From positions 1 through 54,278 of the forward strand of contig JABMOW010000003.1 of NCBI GenBank assembly GCA_013204025.1: a stretch of DNA of 54,278 nt, written 5' to 3'. This DNA comes from Fidelibacterota bacterium (lineage in GTDB: Bacteria > Fidelibacterota > Marinisomatia > SCGC-AAA003-L08 > JACNLC01). The notes below the pieces were generated by a model, which worked only from the letters and a program-made list of their open reading frames with translations, did no database searches and was not told where the DNA came from. Below are positions 17,994-27,390 of this stretch, piece after piece. The position numbers were made by a program, and so were the translations under genes. Positions within the stretch are counted from its first letter, which is position 1. Each line of letters begins with the position of its first letter.

Positions 17994-20561
17994 TTATTCT
18001 AAAATCAGATCCACTAATAAAACGATGTCGATTACATCCAGAGTACCACTTCCATCAAGGTCACCAGCCCACATTTCATAATCATTCGGTTCAGCAAACA
18101 AGATCAAGTTCACAAGTGCGACTATATCCAGCACATCCACAGTCATATCCATCGTCAGATCACCGATCATGGACATCGGTTCAAACATTATCTGGCTGAT
18201 ATTAAATCCACCTTGTGTGATATACAGTTGCAAAATGTGATCACCGACTGGGAGGATAACCTCCCCCATATTTTGGTTTGTCCAGTTCTGCCAATCATCT
18301 GTAGGATTCACATTCACCAAACCGATCAAATCCTCTCCATCCAAATATAAACGGAAAAAGCCTCCGTTCGGAGTGGCAACGGTCATCCATACTGTAAATA
18401 CACCCGTTTCCTGAACCTGAATAGAATATTCAAGCCATTCATCGTCCTGTGTCCAACCAATATTATACATAGTAGGGCTGTTCCCGCCGGATAACTCAAT
18501 ATCCACGCCATCGTTTCGATATGAGTATCCGCTATTCCACGCATCACCAGAGCTACCATCGGTTGTCATGAATTGAACATCTGAATATGAGACTGTATTA
18601 AGTCCCATATCATAATCCACAGCATCAATTGTCCCAGGGAGGACATGTGTTATAAATGGCATATTTACCTGTAATTCTTCCCGGTTAAGAAGTGCCATCA
18701 GTACGTCTTGATGAATTTCACAGTTTTCTATTGCCATATTTTCTGCGAGGAGCATTAGCCCGGAAATTGATACATAAGTAGGAGGTTGTACCCCTCCATT
18801 ATTCCAGTAATCCAACACTGTCTGAAATTGATTAGGAATAGGTGCAGATAACGGACTCGTAATCGTGTCCAGTTTTTTATGCGTCCACCAGTTCCAACCG
18901 ATATTATTCGATTCCACCAGTTCGATCACTTCTGCGAACCATTGATTTGAATTCTCCCCCGATTCTCCCAACCAAAGTGGAATATTATAAGCATTACGGA
19001 TAGCAAGGTAATTTTGGATAGTCTCAATACCAGTTTCATCCCAATACTTATGGAAGGAATACACCATATTTCCATCAAAGGGAGGTGTTAAATTTGTAAA
19101 ATCTGTGGCATACCAATTACCTTCAATAAACAGGATATGGTTCTGATCAACGGACCGGATGGCAGAACGAATATCCATGTACAGATTTCGAAGGTGAGTA
19201 TTGCTATATCCCGATGGAAGTACCGGTTCGTTTAGAAGGTCATATCCGCCAATCCATTCCTCATTACCATACCGTTCTGCAATAACCTGCCAAAGCTGGA
19301 TTGTATGCTCTTGATGTTCAGGCATGGTCCAAAGCAATGCTTCACCGCCACTATCGCTGATATTGTTGGGATTCTGGCCACCGGGAGCACAATGCATATC
19401 CAGGATCAGATACAACTCATTCTGTTCACACCATTTTAGCAAGCTATCAATCTGAGCAAAACCCTCTTCCAGATAGACACCAGTTTCAGGTGAAAGTTTA
19501 TTATAGTGGAAAGGTAATCGTACTGAGTTGAATCCCCACTCTGCAATTTGAGCAATATCAGAAGAATTAACGTAGTTTTGTTCATAATTATTATAGAAAG
19601 ATTGTGCAACCCCGTCGCCTACCAAATCAACAATCATATTCTGAATTGCTGAAGGCGAACCATATCCGGGGATATGTAGCATGTATCCTTCAGGAACAAG
19701 CCATCCACCCAATCCAAGTCCTTTCAGTAGGATCGGATTCCCATCACGGTCAAGAATTTCCTCGCCATCCCTTCGTAGATAGGTTCGACCATCAGTTGGA
19801 ATTTCGCCTGAAAATCCCAAATTGAAATTATCTGTAAGACACAGGATCATATAGCCATCCTGAAAAACTACATTTTCAGGTGTGAAATCGCAATTATTTC
19901 CCCACCAGGTGTGTGTCGCTTTCTGCCACCGGGATTGATCCCAGTACTCAAAATTATCCACCCATTGAAGTGAGAATGAATTATCACTCCCAGTATCCCC
20001 AGAACCGGGTGTATAACTATAATATTTAACCCAGTCATAAAAAGCATACACTGGCAGGATACTATCATTCCACGGCCCTACCCAGTCAGGGTATTCAGGA
20101 ATCCACATATTCATCATGATCTTCTGTGCGAGATTTAACTGGAAAATGTGGTTTCCCTGATCACGATATACCTCTATACCATCGATAAACCAAGCCACAT
20201 AGTCCGGTGCCCATTCAAAGGCGTACACATGAAAACTATCGTGTGGATTATAGTCCGCATCATGAGTGTACACATGGTTAATTTGTCCTGGAGTGATCGT
20301 ATTTAGCTGAATCTGATCTGTGTACTGCCCGAGAATTTCAATATCTATTTCATTCCAGGCGATCCCGTCATCATGATAAGTAAATAATGATGATAGCATT
20401 CCACTTCCGAAAGCTGATTGCATCCGGACCTCAAATCGGCCATACGTGTAAGATGCAATGGTGCGAAGTTCGCTTCCTTTGTAATCTTTACCGGATAACC
20501 CTGAAATCAATAATATTAGAATTAAAAATGATTTAAGGTGTATGTGATTTCTTATTATCAT
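17994..20561 (-). CDS. Bifunctional circularly permuted GH16 lichenase-type domain + GH5 + CBM6 + dockerin
   Basis: 855 residues from ATG 20561, which gives a clean signal peptide (MIIRNHIHLKSFLILILLI); an ATG at 20609 would add 16 polar, Cys-rich residues. Residues about 25-250 are a GH16 domain in permuted order: the segment KDYKGSELRTIASYTYGRFE opens the protein, the catalytic WNEIDIEILG (E71, D73, E75) follows, and the strands that normally start the fold (WVDNFEYWDQSRW, NVVFQDGYMILCLTD) come after YDWVKYYSYTPG. This is the order of the Fibrobacter 1,3-1,4-beta-glucanase. GH5 spans about 255-580 (acid/base E445 in LLNEP, nucleophile E533 in WLGESGE). CBM6 (about 640-795; YNIGWTQDDEWLEY) and a dockerin (GDLTMDMTVDVLDIV, GDLDGSGTLDVIDIV) follow. 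It likely degrades mixed-linkage or beta-1,3-glucan outside the cell, in the TonB-receptor operon. Confidence 0.93.
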   Translation of the reverse strand: MIIRNHIHLKSFLILILLISGLSGKDYKGSELRTIASYTYGRFEVRMQSAFGSGMLSSLFTYHDDGIAWNEIDIEILGQYTDQIQLNTITPGQINHVYTHDADYNPHDSFHVYAFEWAPDYVAWFIDGIEVYRDQGNHIFQLNLAQKIMMNMWIPEYPDWVGPWNDSILPVYAFYDWVKYYSYTPGSGDTGSDNSFSLQWVDNFEYWDQSRWQKATHTWWGNNCDFTPENVVFQDGYMILCLTDNFNLGFSGEIPTDGRTYLRRDGEEILDRDGNPILLKGLGLGGWLVPEGYMLHIPGYGSPSAIQNMIVDLVGDGVAQSFYNNYEQNYVNSSDIAQIAEWGFNSVRLPFHYNKLSPETGVYLEEGFAQIDSLLKWCEQNELYLILDMHCAPGGQNPNNISDSGGEALLWTMPEHQEHTIQLWQVIAERYGNEEWIGGYDLLNEPVLPSGYSNTHLRNLYMDIRSAIRSVDQNHILFIEGNWYATDFTNLTPPFDGNMVYSFHKYWDETGIETIQNYLAIRNAYNIPLWLGESGENSNQWFAEVIELVESNNIGWNWWTHKKLDTITSPLSAPIPNQFQTVLDYWNNGGVQPPTYVSISGLMLLAENMAIENCEIHQDVLMALLNREELQVNMPFITHVLPGTIDAVDYDMGLNTVSYSDVQFMTTDGSSGDAWNSGYSYRNDGVDIELSGGNSPTMYNIGWTQDDEWLEYSIQVQETGVFTVWMTVATPNGGFFRLYLDGEDLIGLVNVNPTDDWQNWTNQNMGEVILPVGDHILQLYITQGGFNISQIMFEPMSMIGDLTMDMTVDVLDIVALVNLILFAEPNDYEMWAGDLDGSGTLDVIDIVLLVDLILE

Positions 20562-20649
20562 CAACAGAAATTTAACGTCGCAGCAAGAACACGCTTTATC
20601 ATTACTCATCGAATTATCGAACTTTTTAATCGAGAGTCAGAATCAGACA

Positions 20650-22167
20650 TTATTTCAGATCCATTGCCTTGCCATAATTTAATTCGTGGAGTGTTGTAAG
20701 TAGTGGGAAATCCGGTACAATCACCGGATAAGGAGCATTTTCAGTGATCGCAAGCATATCGACTGAAGTCAACTGGATTGCATTAAATTGCTCCAGGTTA
20801 ATCAAGATCTGATCACTGTACATTTGTTGCAATTCAGCGATATGTGGATTCAAATAAGTTTCGATTGCCTTTAATGTCCCATTGGAATCCATAACACCTA
20901 TTCCTGCATCTGATAGAATCTGATCTCGCACAAAGTTTGCATTGTAACTATCAGTCCACATTGCAACTTCTTGTAGTACTGTGGGATATAAATCATACCC
21001 CAACTGATATGCTTCCTGAGTGAGATAGAAATCACGAAATAGATCTGCCAGAGTAAATTTCAATTGTTCAGAAAACTCATGCGGTTTGATCCGTTTTTTT
21101 CGAAAAACCAGAGGATGAGATTCTACCAATTGTTCAATATCTTTCAAATTCCATGTTTTACCATCCAGTTCTAAAAGCGGCAAATTCCGGTTGTAAGAAA
21201 TAGAAGGGGGTTCATCTGCCCTCTCACTCTTTTTCTCTTCCTGCCATAACGTGAGTTGGACCATTTCCTCCTTGTCAGCCTGGGATGCCAAATAGTGATC
21301 CCGAACCACTTCCACAAACTCTCTAAATGGATCCTCTTTTAATTTCATCTCTTTTCCGGACATGATGCCTGAAACATACTCGTTATACCGGATCATCGCA
21401 TGGTCCGTTTTAAGCTTTTCAGAAACGCGGTTAATAAATGATGATCGCTCTTCGGGGGATAATGAAATCTGTGATACCCATCCGTCCACCTGCATTATTA
21501 GGTAATTTCCGTCACTTGTTCGCACGGGACCAACAATCTGATCCTTATCCAGCGGGGAGCCGAATAAGGCGGTGCAGATATATGGGTCGGTTTCGTCTAA
21601 ATACTTAACCTTCCGTGTAGGAATCCGATCCAAATGCAAAATCGATTGATTGATATCCTCAAATGTTGAGTCGTTTATCAACAACTCATAAATTTGCTGT
21701 GCTTGGGTAGGGTCCCGGAATGTGGTATATCTAATGTCGTAGGTTCTAACAGCCGCATCTGCCGTAGACAGGGTGGTTACTGTGTCAATTGATACGAGTT
21801 TATAAGCCTTCTCATAAAATAGCACATCTCGCATCTTCTGTTCTTTACGCCCTATCAGATACTTCATAAAATGTGTGTCTACAGAAGCATCTTCTAGTTC
21901 AATCGCTAATAGTTTTTCAGCGATTAAAGAATTTAATACAATGTATTTATGAATATTTAAATTGCCCCTGCAATGTGGTGGACGGATTGTGTACTCGGCT
22001 CGTTTAATAAACTCACTGACGGTGATGGTTCGGTCAGCAACCTGAACAAGGGGAATATCAGGAGGTATTCTTTCGTGTATATCAGAAGTATCTTTGTGAT
22101 TTGAACAAGACCAGACGGTGATGAGGATAGTAATCAATCCCCACCAACCTGTGTTGTGAATATTCAT
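20650..22167 (-). CDS. Parvulin/SurA-like lipoprotein (periplasmic folding factor)
   Basis: 505 residues. An N-terminal hydrophobic stretch ends VWSC with Cys21, a fair lipobox, so a lipid-anchored periplasmic protein is likely. The layout recalls SurA/PpiC proteins: a helical N-terminal part (VADRTITVSEFIKRAEYTIR, LNSLIAEKLLAIELED) and a parvulin-like segment of about residues 105-230 (TTFRDPTQAQQIYELL, GPVRTSDGNYLIMQVDG), then a long helical C-terminal part. Such proteins help fold outer-membrane and secreted proteins. The parvulin core is diverged, so it may act as a chaperone without isomerase activity. It sits 49 bases downstream of the PorV-like gene and upstream of the GH16-GH5 gene, so it may be dedicated to the receptor complex or to the large secreted enzymes. 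Confidence 0.75.
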   Translation of the reverse strand: MNIHNTGWWGLITILITVWSCSNHKDTSDIHERIPPDIPLVQVADRTITVSEFIKRAEYTIRPPHCRGNLNIHKYIVLNSLIAEKLLAIELEDASVDTHFMKYLIGRKEQKMRDVLFYEKAYKLVSIDTVTTLSTADAAVRTYDIRYTTFRDPTQAQQIYELLINDSTFEDINQSILHLDRIPTRKVKYLDETDPYICTALFGSPLDKDQIVGPVRTSDGNYLIMQVDGWVSQISLSPEERSSFINRVSEKLKTDHAMIRYNEYVSGIMSGKEMKLKEDPFREFVEVVRDHYLASQADKEEMVQLTLWQEEKKSERADEPPSISYNRNLPLLELDGKTWNLKDIEQLVESHPLVFRKKRIKPHEFSEQLKFTLADLFRDFYLTQEAYQLGYDLYPTVLQEVAMWTDSYNANFVRDQILSDAGIGVMDSNGTLKAIETYLNPHIAELQQMYSDQILINLEQFNAIQLTSVDMLAITENAPYPVIVPDFPLLTTLHELNYGKAMDLK

Positions 22168-22216
22168 TTGATCAATTCTGATACTTGTTATTTATAAGGG
22201 ATTAGTGGACCCGTAG

Positions 22217-23281
22217 TTAGAATTCTAATCCGACTGTGTACAGATGGACATTACCCAATCTGCCCATGGTTTTATAACTGTAGTCAATTATTACATTTTG
22301 ATTACCGGCAAATCTCATCTTTATACCTCCACCGAAAGTGAGACCATACTCTGAATCTACCATGTATTTACCTTTATAACCTGCTCGAAGGAAATAGCTA
22401 GCGACACCTGGTTGGATAAATTCGTATTCAGTACCAATATTAATCGATTCGGTATTATTATTGGGATGCAGTGCGTCTAAAGCAACAATAAGGTTCTGTC
22501 TGTCAGTTGCTACAGGTTGAAATGATATACCAATTCTAAACAGTAATGGTAATTCCCAACTCTCGGTTTTAAAAATGCCTGGTACGTTTTCAAAGTTGCC
22601 ATGATCATCGGTAATATCGATGGGATTCAACAAATCAATTCCGTCGTATCGCATACGGGAACCATAATTTGAGATGCTCATACCGATTTTTAAACCTTTG
22701 GTTCTGTCTTCATTAGGAACGAGGAATTTTGAATTGATAATTACGCCTAAATCAACTGCTGCCGCACTGGCTTTCATGTGCCAAATAGACGAAGAGATCA
22801 GCTTTGCAGATACACCAAACGAGAACCAATTTACTATTTTCCTAGCAAATGACAGTCCAATAGAGTAATCATTTGCTGCATAGAGTTCACCAGTTCCTTC
22901 TTGAGCCGCTACGGTTGTGACTGCTTCGTCACCATAGTTCATGAAGTTTAGGCTGAGTGCAAATGTACCGATGGATGGTGCTTTTACCGCTGCTCCAACA
23001 AACACATGGTCGATACCAATAATCCATGGTTGATACATGAACATCACTTCATTACCTGTTACGTTTGATAGTCCTGCGGGATTCCAGAAAACTGCGGAAA
23101 CGTCATCCACGACACTGACATATGCCCCACCCATTGCTGTCGCGGAGCTTCCGATATCTATTTCCAAAAAGTTAGCGGTGGTAGTACCATTCCGATTTAC
23201 GGTAAATACAAAACTGACAACGACTGTCAACAAAATTAATTGTCTGGCCATCCTTACGAAATTTCTGTTAAATCTATTCAT
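22217..23281 (-). CDS. PorV/PorQ-family outer-membrane beta-barrel protein
   Basis: 354 residues with a hydrophobic N-terminal segment (QLILLTVVVSFVFTV) serving as signal peptide. The motif ATAMGGAYVSVVDDVSAVFW followed by NPAGL is the signature of the UPF0164/PorV-PorQ group, and the rest alternates polar and hydrophobic residues as in a beta-barrel (the C-terminus ends VHLYTVGLEF). Relatives include the type IX secretion protein PorV, but in FCB genomes many copies are paired with TonB receptors rather than secretion genes. Here only one base separates it from the large surface protein upstream, so it probably works with that protein and the receptor, for glucan uptake or for anchoring. No other type IX component is seen in the window. 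Confidence 0.88.
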   Translation of the reverse strand: MNRFNRNFVRMARQLILLTVVVSFVFTVNRNGTTTANFLEIDIGSSATAMGGAYVSVVDDVSAVFWNPAGLSNVTGNEVMFMYQPWIIGIDHVFVGAAVKAPSIGTFALSLNFMNYGDEAVTTVAAQEGTGELYAANDYSIGLSFARKIVNWFSFGVSAKLISSSIWHMKASAAAVDLGVIINSKFLVPNEDRTKGLKIGMSISNYGSRMRYDGIDLLNPIDITDDHGNFENVPGIFKTESWELPLLFRIGISFQPVATDRQNLIVALDALHPNNNTESINIGTEYEFIQPGVASYFLRAGYKGKYMVDSEYGLTFGGGIKMRFAGNQNVIIDYSYKTMGRLGNVHLYTVGLEF

Positions 23282-23282
23282 A

Positions 23283-26200
23283 TTACTTCACCACCGCAAA
23301 TTTGCCCAGTTTTTCTTTACCTGTTATATCTGACTTAACATGATAAATATACATCCCTGCAGCTATCTCCAGATTTTCATTTGTCTGCATATCCCAATGA
23401 TAACTGCCATCTTCCACTTCGTTGTCTACATCAATTTTATCCACCAGCACGCCACTCACAGTGTAAATACGAATTGTACATTGGGATGGAAGATGAGTAA
23501 ACATCAGCTTTCGTCGTTGGTTGTACCCCGTGTTAAAAATGGCTCCTTCCATCACATTTGTACAGACGTACGGATTAGGGACCACCTTGATCTTTTCCAT
23601 TTCATTGTCATGTTCTTCCACACTAATGCTATCGGGTGCGAATGTATAAATTCGAACCGAATCAGATGCAAAGAAGGGTCTATCATATATGATAGAATAC
23701 ACATCGCCCGGTGCGGGATAATTTTCTACCCCGTCCGAAGGGTCCTCTACAAACAGAAGTGCGAAATTTGTTTGCACCCACATATTCGGGATCAAACTTC
23801 CCATAAAATAATACGGACCCGTTTTTCCAACGAGGATCTTATCACCAACCTTGTCAAATTCACCATTACCATTCAGATCATATACCACTAGGTCCATCGT
23901 ATCCTGGAGTGTTCTGTTATAAATGTAAAAGTCAAACGACTCATCAATGAATAGACTTTGTGTGTCATTTAGCGGATTACCATCTTCATCATAAATATTC
24001 ACTGGATAGGCGATATCACTGACGTAGGCATCTGCGTGGTCTGTGAAAATGATATCATAATCCCATGGTTCAAGCTTTGAACGGAGCATGTTGTGGTTCA
24101 CAATGAGAGATGTCTGCCCTGGATTGGATTCCTGATACCATCCCTGCAAGCTAATCCTAGCAGTGTCGACCAGTTCACTGATACGTAACTGTAGGCCGTC
24201 AAATACATCGGTCACAACAGGATAATCCGGATTTAGTGTCCAGTAGTCATAGGAGTTACCCTGATCATTTGAGACTGTTTCGTGCACCAGATTTTCGTTT
24301 GGGAATCCGGGAAAATTGCTTGAACCCAAAGTGGGTTTCTCCTCATAGACCAAGACCATTGACTGAATTTCCCAATTACATCCGAGAGCATTCAGACACT
24401 CATTTTCAATTTCATAATCCTCGCAAAATGAAAGATTTACGCAGTCGTACGAAATATATAATAATGAGAGATCAGCATTTAGAATCAAGGAAAAGTCGAG
24501 GTCTACAACAGTGCCTCCTAATCCAGTGCAACTGTCATTGTTATATTGGGTTACCGATGTTGAATTCCAAGTGCCCACTAACCCAACATGGCTTGATGAA
24601 TTAAAAACTACTTTAGTACAGAAGTCCGAATCATGTTCTGATAGAAATATAGTTAAGATTCCGGCCTGGGGGATGAATTGACCATCAAAATTATTGCCGG
24701 TCTCCAATGAAAATTCGACGTTGTTTGATCCTGGCACATCGAACCATGTCCCAGGTTGTGTTATTTCACCCCAACTGCAACCAGTTTCAGCTGCACAATC
24801 ATCACCTGCAATAAATTCTGAACAATCCAACTGTGATTCACACCATTCAATAGGTGTATCTAATTTTTTATAAACCTCCAAGCCTGATGTGGTGAAGTAG
24901 TTTAGCTCATCGGTATCGTTGGCAAACGTAAGTATGTACTCCGCAGCATCAATCAATGCTCTGGGAGCAAAAACCATTGGTTCAATCACACCAGTACCGA
25001 ATAACTCCCCATGTTCCATCTCAAACTCAGGTGGTACATATCCTGCGGAGGGTGCAGAGGGTGTTACAATCGCCACATTAGGACCAGTACTGATCACATA
25101 TTCATTTTCATCCAATTCGATGATGGCATTATTTTCAGAAGGCGGGATTCCTGATGTCAAATTGTCATCGGGCTCTAGGCCAAAGTCATAGGCGACAATT
25201 GCATAATAATAAGTACGGCCATTCATTACTTCTGTGTCTATAAACCGGTGCTGTAAACCAGTGTCGCCTCCTATGTAATATGAAGTACCAAATACTGGAG
25301 ACCAATCTGCAAATCCGGTGATACCATCAATACGGTCACATTGAAAGATCGGTTGATAAAACATCGGATTTCCGTAACCATCAGTGATAACCTGTGCATC
25401 TTTTAAATATTTATCTGTCGCACGGTAAATTTTATAACCTTCGAAATCCATTTGAAGTGAATCGGGGAGAAATGGATCTCTTGACATTTCTGATATGTTA
25501 CCCCAGGTCAAGATAACCAGCTCATCACCTGCTTCAGCAGTTAGGACAGGTGCTGTGGGTGGTTGTGCAAATCGATAATCAGTTTCGTAAATCGTTTGAA
25601 TTGTGCGTTTCAGTTCAAACAGTGCCACCGCTCCTTGTGACTGTCCTCCGGGCGACCCTGTAAGCGGATCAAATGAATGTAATTCAGACATGGATACACG
25701 TTCCGCCTGTCCTTTGTTTAACTGGAATGTACCACTTGCAAACAATTCAACCAAATTTGAGGGAACATCCGTATACTGCATTTTTATGGTATCACTCATC
25801 ATATTCCACATGACGTTATCATTTTTAAACCATTTGGTAGTGTTGTTCTCAGCATGACTATCTATCCGAAATAATTGAAATGTTGTGAGACCAATCATAT
25901 CGGATTCTGACACATCGGTAGCTGCGAAGTTCGGTTCACCACCAATACCTTCCACATAATCTGGTTGACCATTACATTCACCTTCATCGGGACCAGTATA
26001 ATTAATATTATTCGGACCGATTCCATCTAACCCAACGTCATCCCAAAGTTGGGTACAGTTTCCTTGTTCATCCGTTTCACTAAAGCGCCAATCCTGATCT
26101 TCATCTCCTGACCAATGTTCGTGTAGTTCATCTTCAGTCAGATCGTAAAAAGTAAGAAAATCCTCAAGATCATTAATTCCACATGTAGCACAAATAAGTG

Positions 26201-27389
26201 TACCGGCGTCATTATCACGCTTCTCATCAATAAGGCCATCCAAATCATTGTCGATGAAATCATAGGACTTACCGGGACTTTCCAAAAATGCAAACCCCAT
26301 AATACCTGGTGTGACACCACCAAATCCCACACCGTCAAAATCCCAGGAGTAGGACAGATCCAGAACATCATCGAAATATCCAACCTCGTCATCAGCATTT
26401 TCTGATCCAATAGCATTATCTACCCAATATCCAAAGGCGACTTCTGTAATGTTGTATTCAGAAATATTTGCGATCGTATATTCCCAGAACAGTGCATCTC
26501 TGACCAGAGGATTATTCCACTGAAATGCCCTGGATTCAACTCGTATCCCAAGTCCACCCCAGGGAGCCCCGGGTTGAACAGAGGCGTCTTCCTGGATATA
26601 ATAACCTGGTTTGGGATAATAGCTGTATGGTTCTGAAGGAATGCACCAAGAATCACAATTGACAATACAGTCCTCTAATAATAGATAAGGATCATCACAT
26701 AATTCAGGCTTCTCATCACCACCATAGATCCATTTGTTCTGTAAATACTCTTGGTCCTGTGCATCATTTACAACAAAATAGGTTTCCAAGTCAGCATATG
26801 TAACTCCTTTACCGAAACGTCCATCCCAGTATCCTGCCCACTGTAAACCGGATCCTCGAGAGGGCCAACCGGATTGCGGCCAAGAGTTAGGATCATCGCT
26901 CATTGCAGGATAATCCTGACTCGGATTAAAGTACCCGAATACAGGATACAAGGTCCAGTCCACAGTATTCGTTTCATTATTGTCCACTTCTTCTCGGTAT
27001 TGGGTCTGAAGCCAATAGATTTCATGTAAATTTGGTGTTGTTTCGATTACGAATGGGTCATCCACAATGATCGTATCAAGCGTTCCAGGATCAAAATCAT
27101 CAAGAATATAGGTTTTTGCACCTATGAGCAATCCAATGCCATCTACCATTCGAGTACCCGTTCCGTCATTTGGCCAGATGGATACATCGTTCAATCCACC
27201 GGGTACCCAGTTGGATAACTGAGTTGTATTCTTGAAATAGAGTAGCACCCGGTTTCCGTCCATTCGTGCTTCACGGACTGCTGCGGGATCTGCTGCTGGA
27301 TCGTCCGGACCTTCGTACATATCTTGTGCTATTATCCATCCCATCATTAGAACAGATATAATGATGATTATTTTTTTAGTTGTGTTCAT
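23283..27389 (-). CDS. Large secreted/surface protein with FnIII-like domains and C-terminal sorting module
   Basis: 1368 residues with a signal peptide (MNTTKKIIIIISVLMMGWII). The first ~600 residues are Trp/Asp/Gly-rich with EF-hand-like acidic stretches (DFIDNDLDGLIDEKRDNDAG) and no domain I can name. An FnIII-like region starts near residue 611 (PVLTAEAGDELVILTWG, FEGYKIYRATDKY). A Cys-containing insert lies near 870-1010. The C-terminus from about 1268 (KVVPNPYVC ... IRIYTVSGVLVDKID ... AAGMYIYHV) is a FlgD/type-IX-like sorting domain ending in a basic, short tail. It lies one base from the TonB receptor gene and one base from the PorV-like gene, so translation is coupled. By position it could fill the role SusD has in Bacteroidota loci, a surface glucan-binding partner of the receptor, but no SusD similarity is visible. 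Function is inference. Confidence 0.8.
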   Translation of the reverse strand: MNTTKKIIIIISVLMMGWIIAQDMYEGPDDPAADPAAVREARMDGNRVLLYFKNTTQLSNWVPGGLNDVSIWPNDGTGTRMVDGIGLLIGAKTYILDDFDPGTLDTIIVDDPFVIETTPNLHEIYWLQTQYREEVDNNETNTVDWTLYPVFGYFNPSQDYPAMSDDPNSWPQSGWPSRGSGLQWAGYWDGRFGKGVTYADLETYFVVNDAQDQEYLQNKWIYGGDEKPELCDDPYLLLEDCIVNCDSWCIPSEPYSYYPKPGYYIQEDASVQPGAPWGGLGIRVESRAFQWNNPLVRDALFWEYTIANISEYNITEVAFGYWVDNAIGSENADDEVGYFDDVLDLSYSWDFDGVGFGGVTPGIMGFAFLESPGKSYDFIDNDLDGLIDEKRDNDAGTLICATCGINDLEDFLTFYDLTEDELHEHWSGDEDQDWRFSETDEQGNCTQLWDDVGLDGIGPNNINYTGPDEGECNGQPDYVEGIGGEPNFAATDVSESDMIGLTTFQLFRIDSHAENNTTKWFKNDNVMWNMMSDTIKMQYTDVPSNLVELFASGTFQLNKGQAERVSMSELHSFDPLTGSPGGQSQGAVALFELKRTIQTIYETDYRFAQPPTAPVLTAEAGDELVILTWGNISEMSRDPFLPDSLQMDFEGYKIYRATDKYLKDAQVITDGYGNPMFYQPIFQCDRIDGITGFADWSPVFGTSYYIGGDTGLQHRFIDTEVMNGRTYYYAIVAYDFGLEPDDNLTSGIPPSENNAIIELDENEYVISTGPNVAIVTPSAPSAGYVPPEFEMEHGELFGTGVIEPMVFAPRALIDAAEYILTFANDTDELNYFTTSGLEVYKKLDTPIEWCESQLDCSEFIAGDDCAAETGCSWGEITQPGTWFDVPGSNNVEFSLETGNNFDGQFIPQAGILTIFLSEHDSDFCTKVVFNSSSHVGLVGTWNSTSVTQYNNDSCTGLGGTVVDLDFSLILNADLSLLYISYDCVNLSFCEDYEIENECLNALGCNWEIQSMVLVYEEKPTLGSSNFPGFPNENLVHETVSNDQGNSYDYWTLNPDYPVVTDVFDGLQLRISELVDTARISLQGWYQESNPGQTSLIVNHNMLRSKLEPWDYDIIFTDHADAYVSDIAYPVNIYDEDGNPLNDTQSLFIDESFDFYIYNRTLQDTMDLVVYDLNGNGEFDKVGDKILVGKTGPYYFMGSLIPNMWVQTNFALLFVEDPSDGVENYPAPGDVYSIIYDRPFFASDSVRIYTFAPDSISVEEHDNEMEKIKVVPNPYVCTNVMEGAIFNTGYNQRRKLMFTHLPSQCTIRIYTVSGVLVDKIDVDNEVEDGSYHWDMQTNENLEIAAGMYIYHVKSDITGKEKLGKFAVVK

Positions 27390-27390
27390 A

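Noticed and set aside
20608-20634. Repeated ATCGAA half-sites upstream of the GH16-GH5 gene, like those of the operator at 5921
   Set aside because: Spacing and orientation (direct, ten or fewer bases apart) do not form a dyad; likely chance inside an operon.
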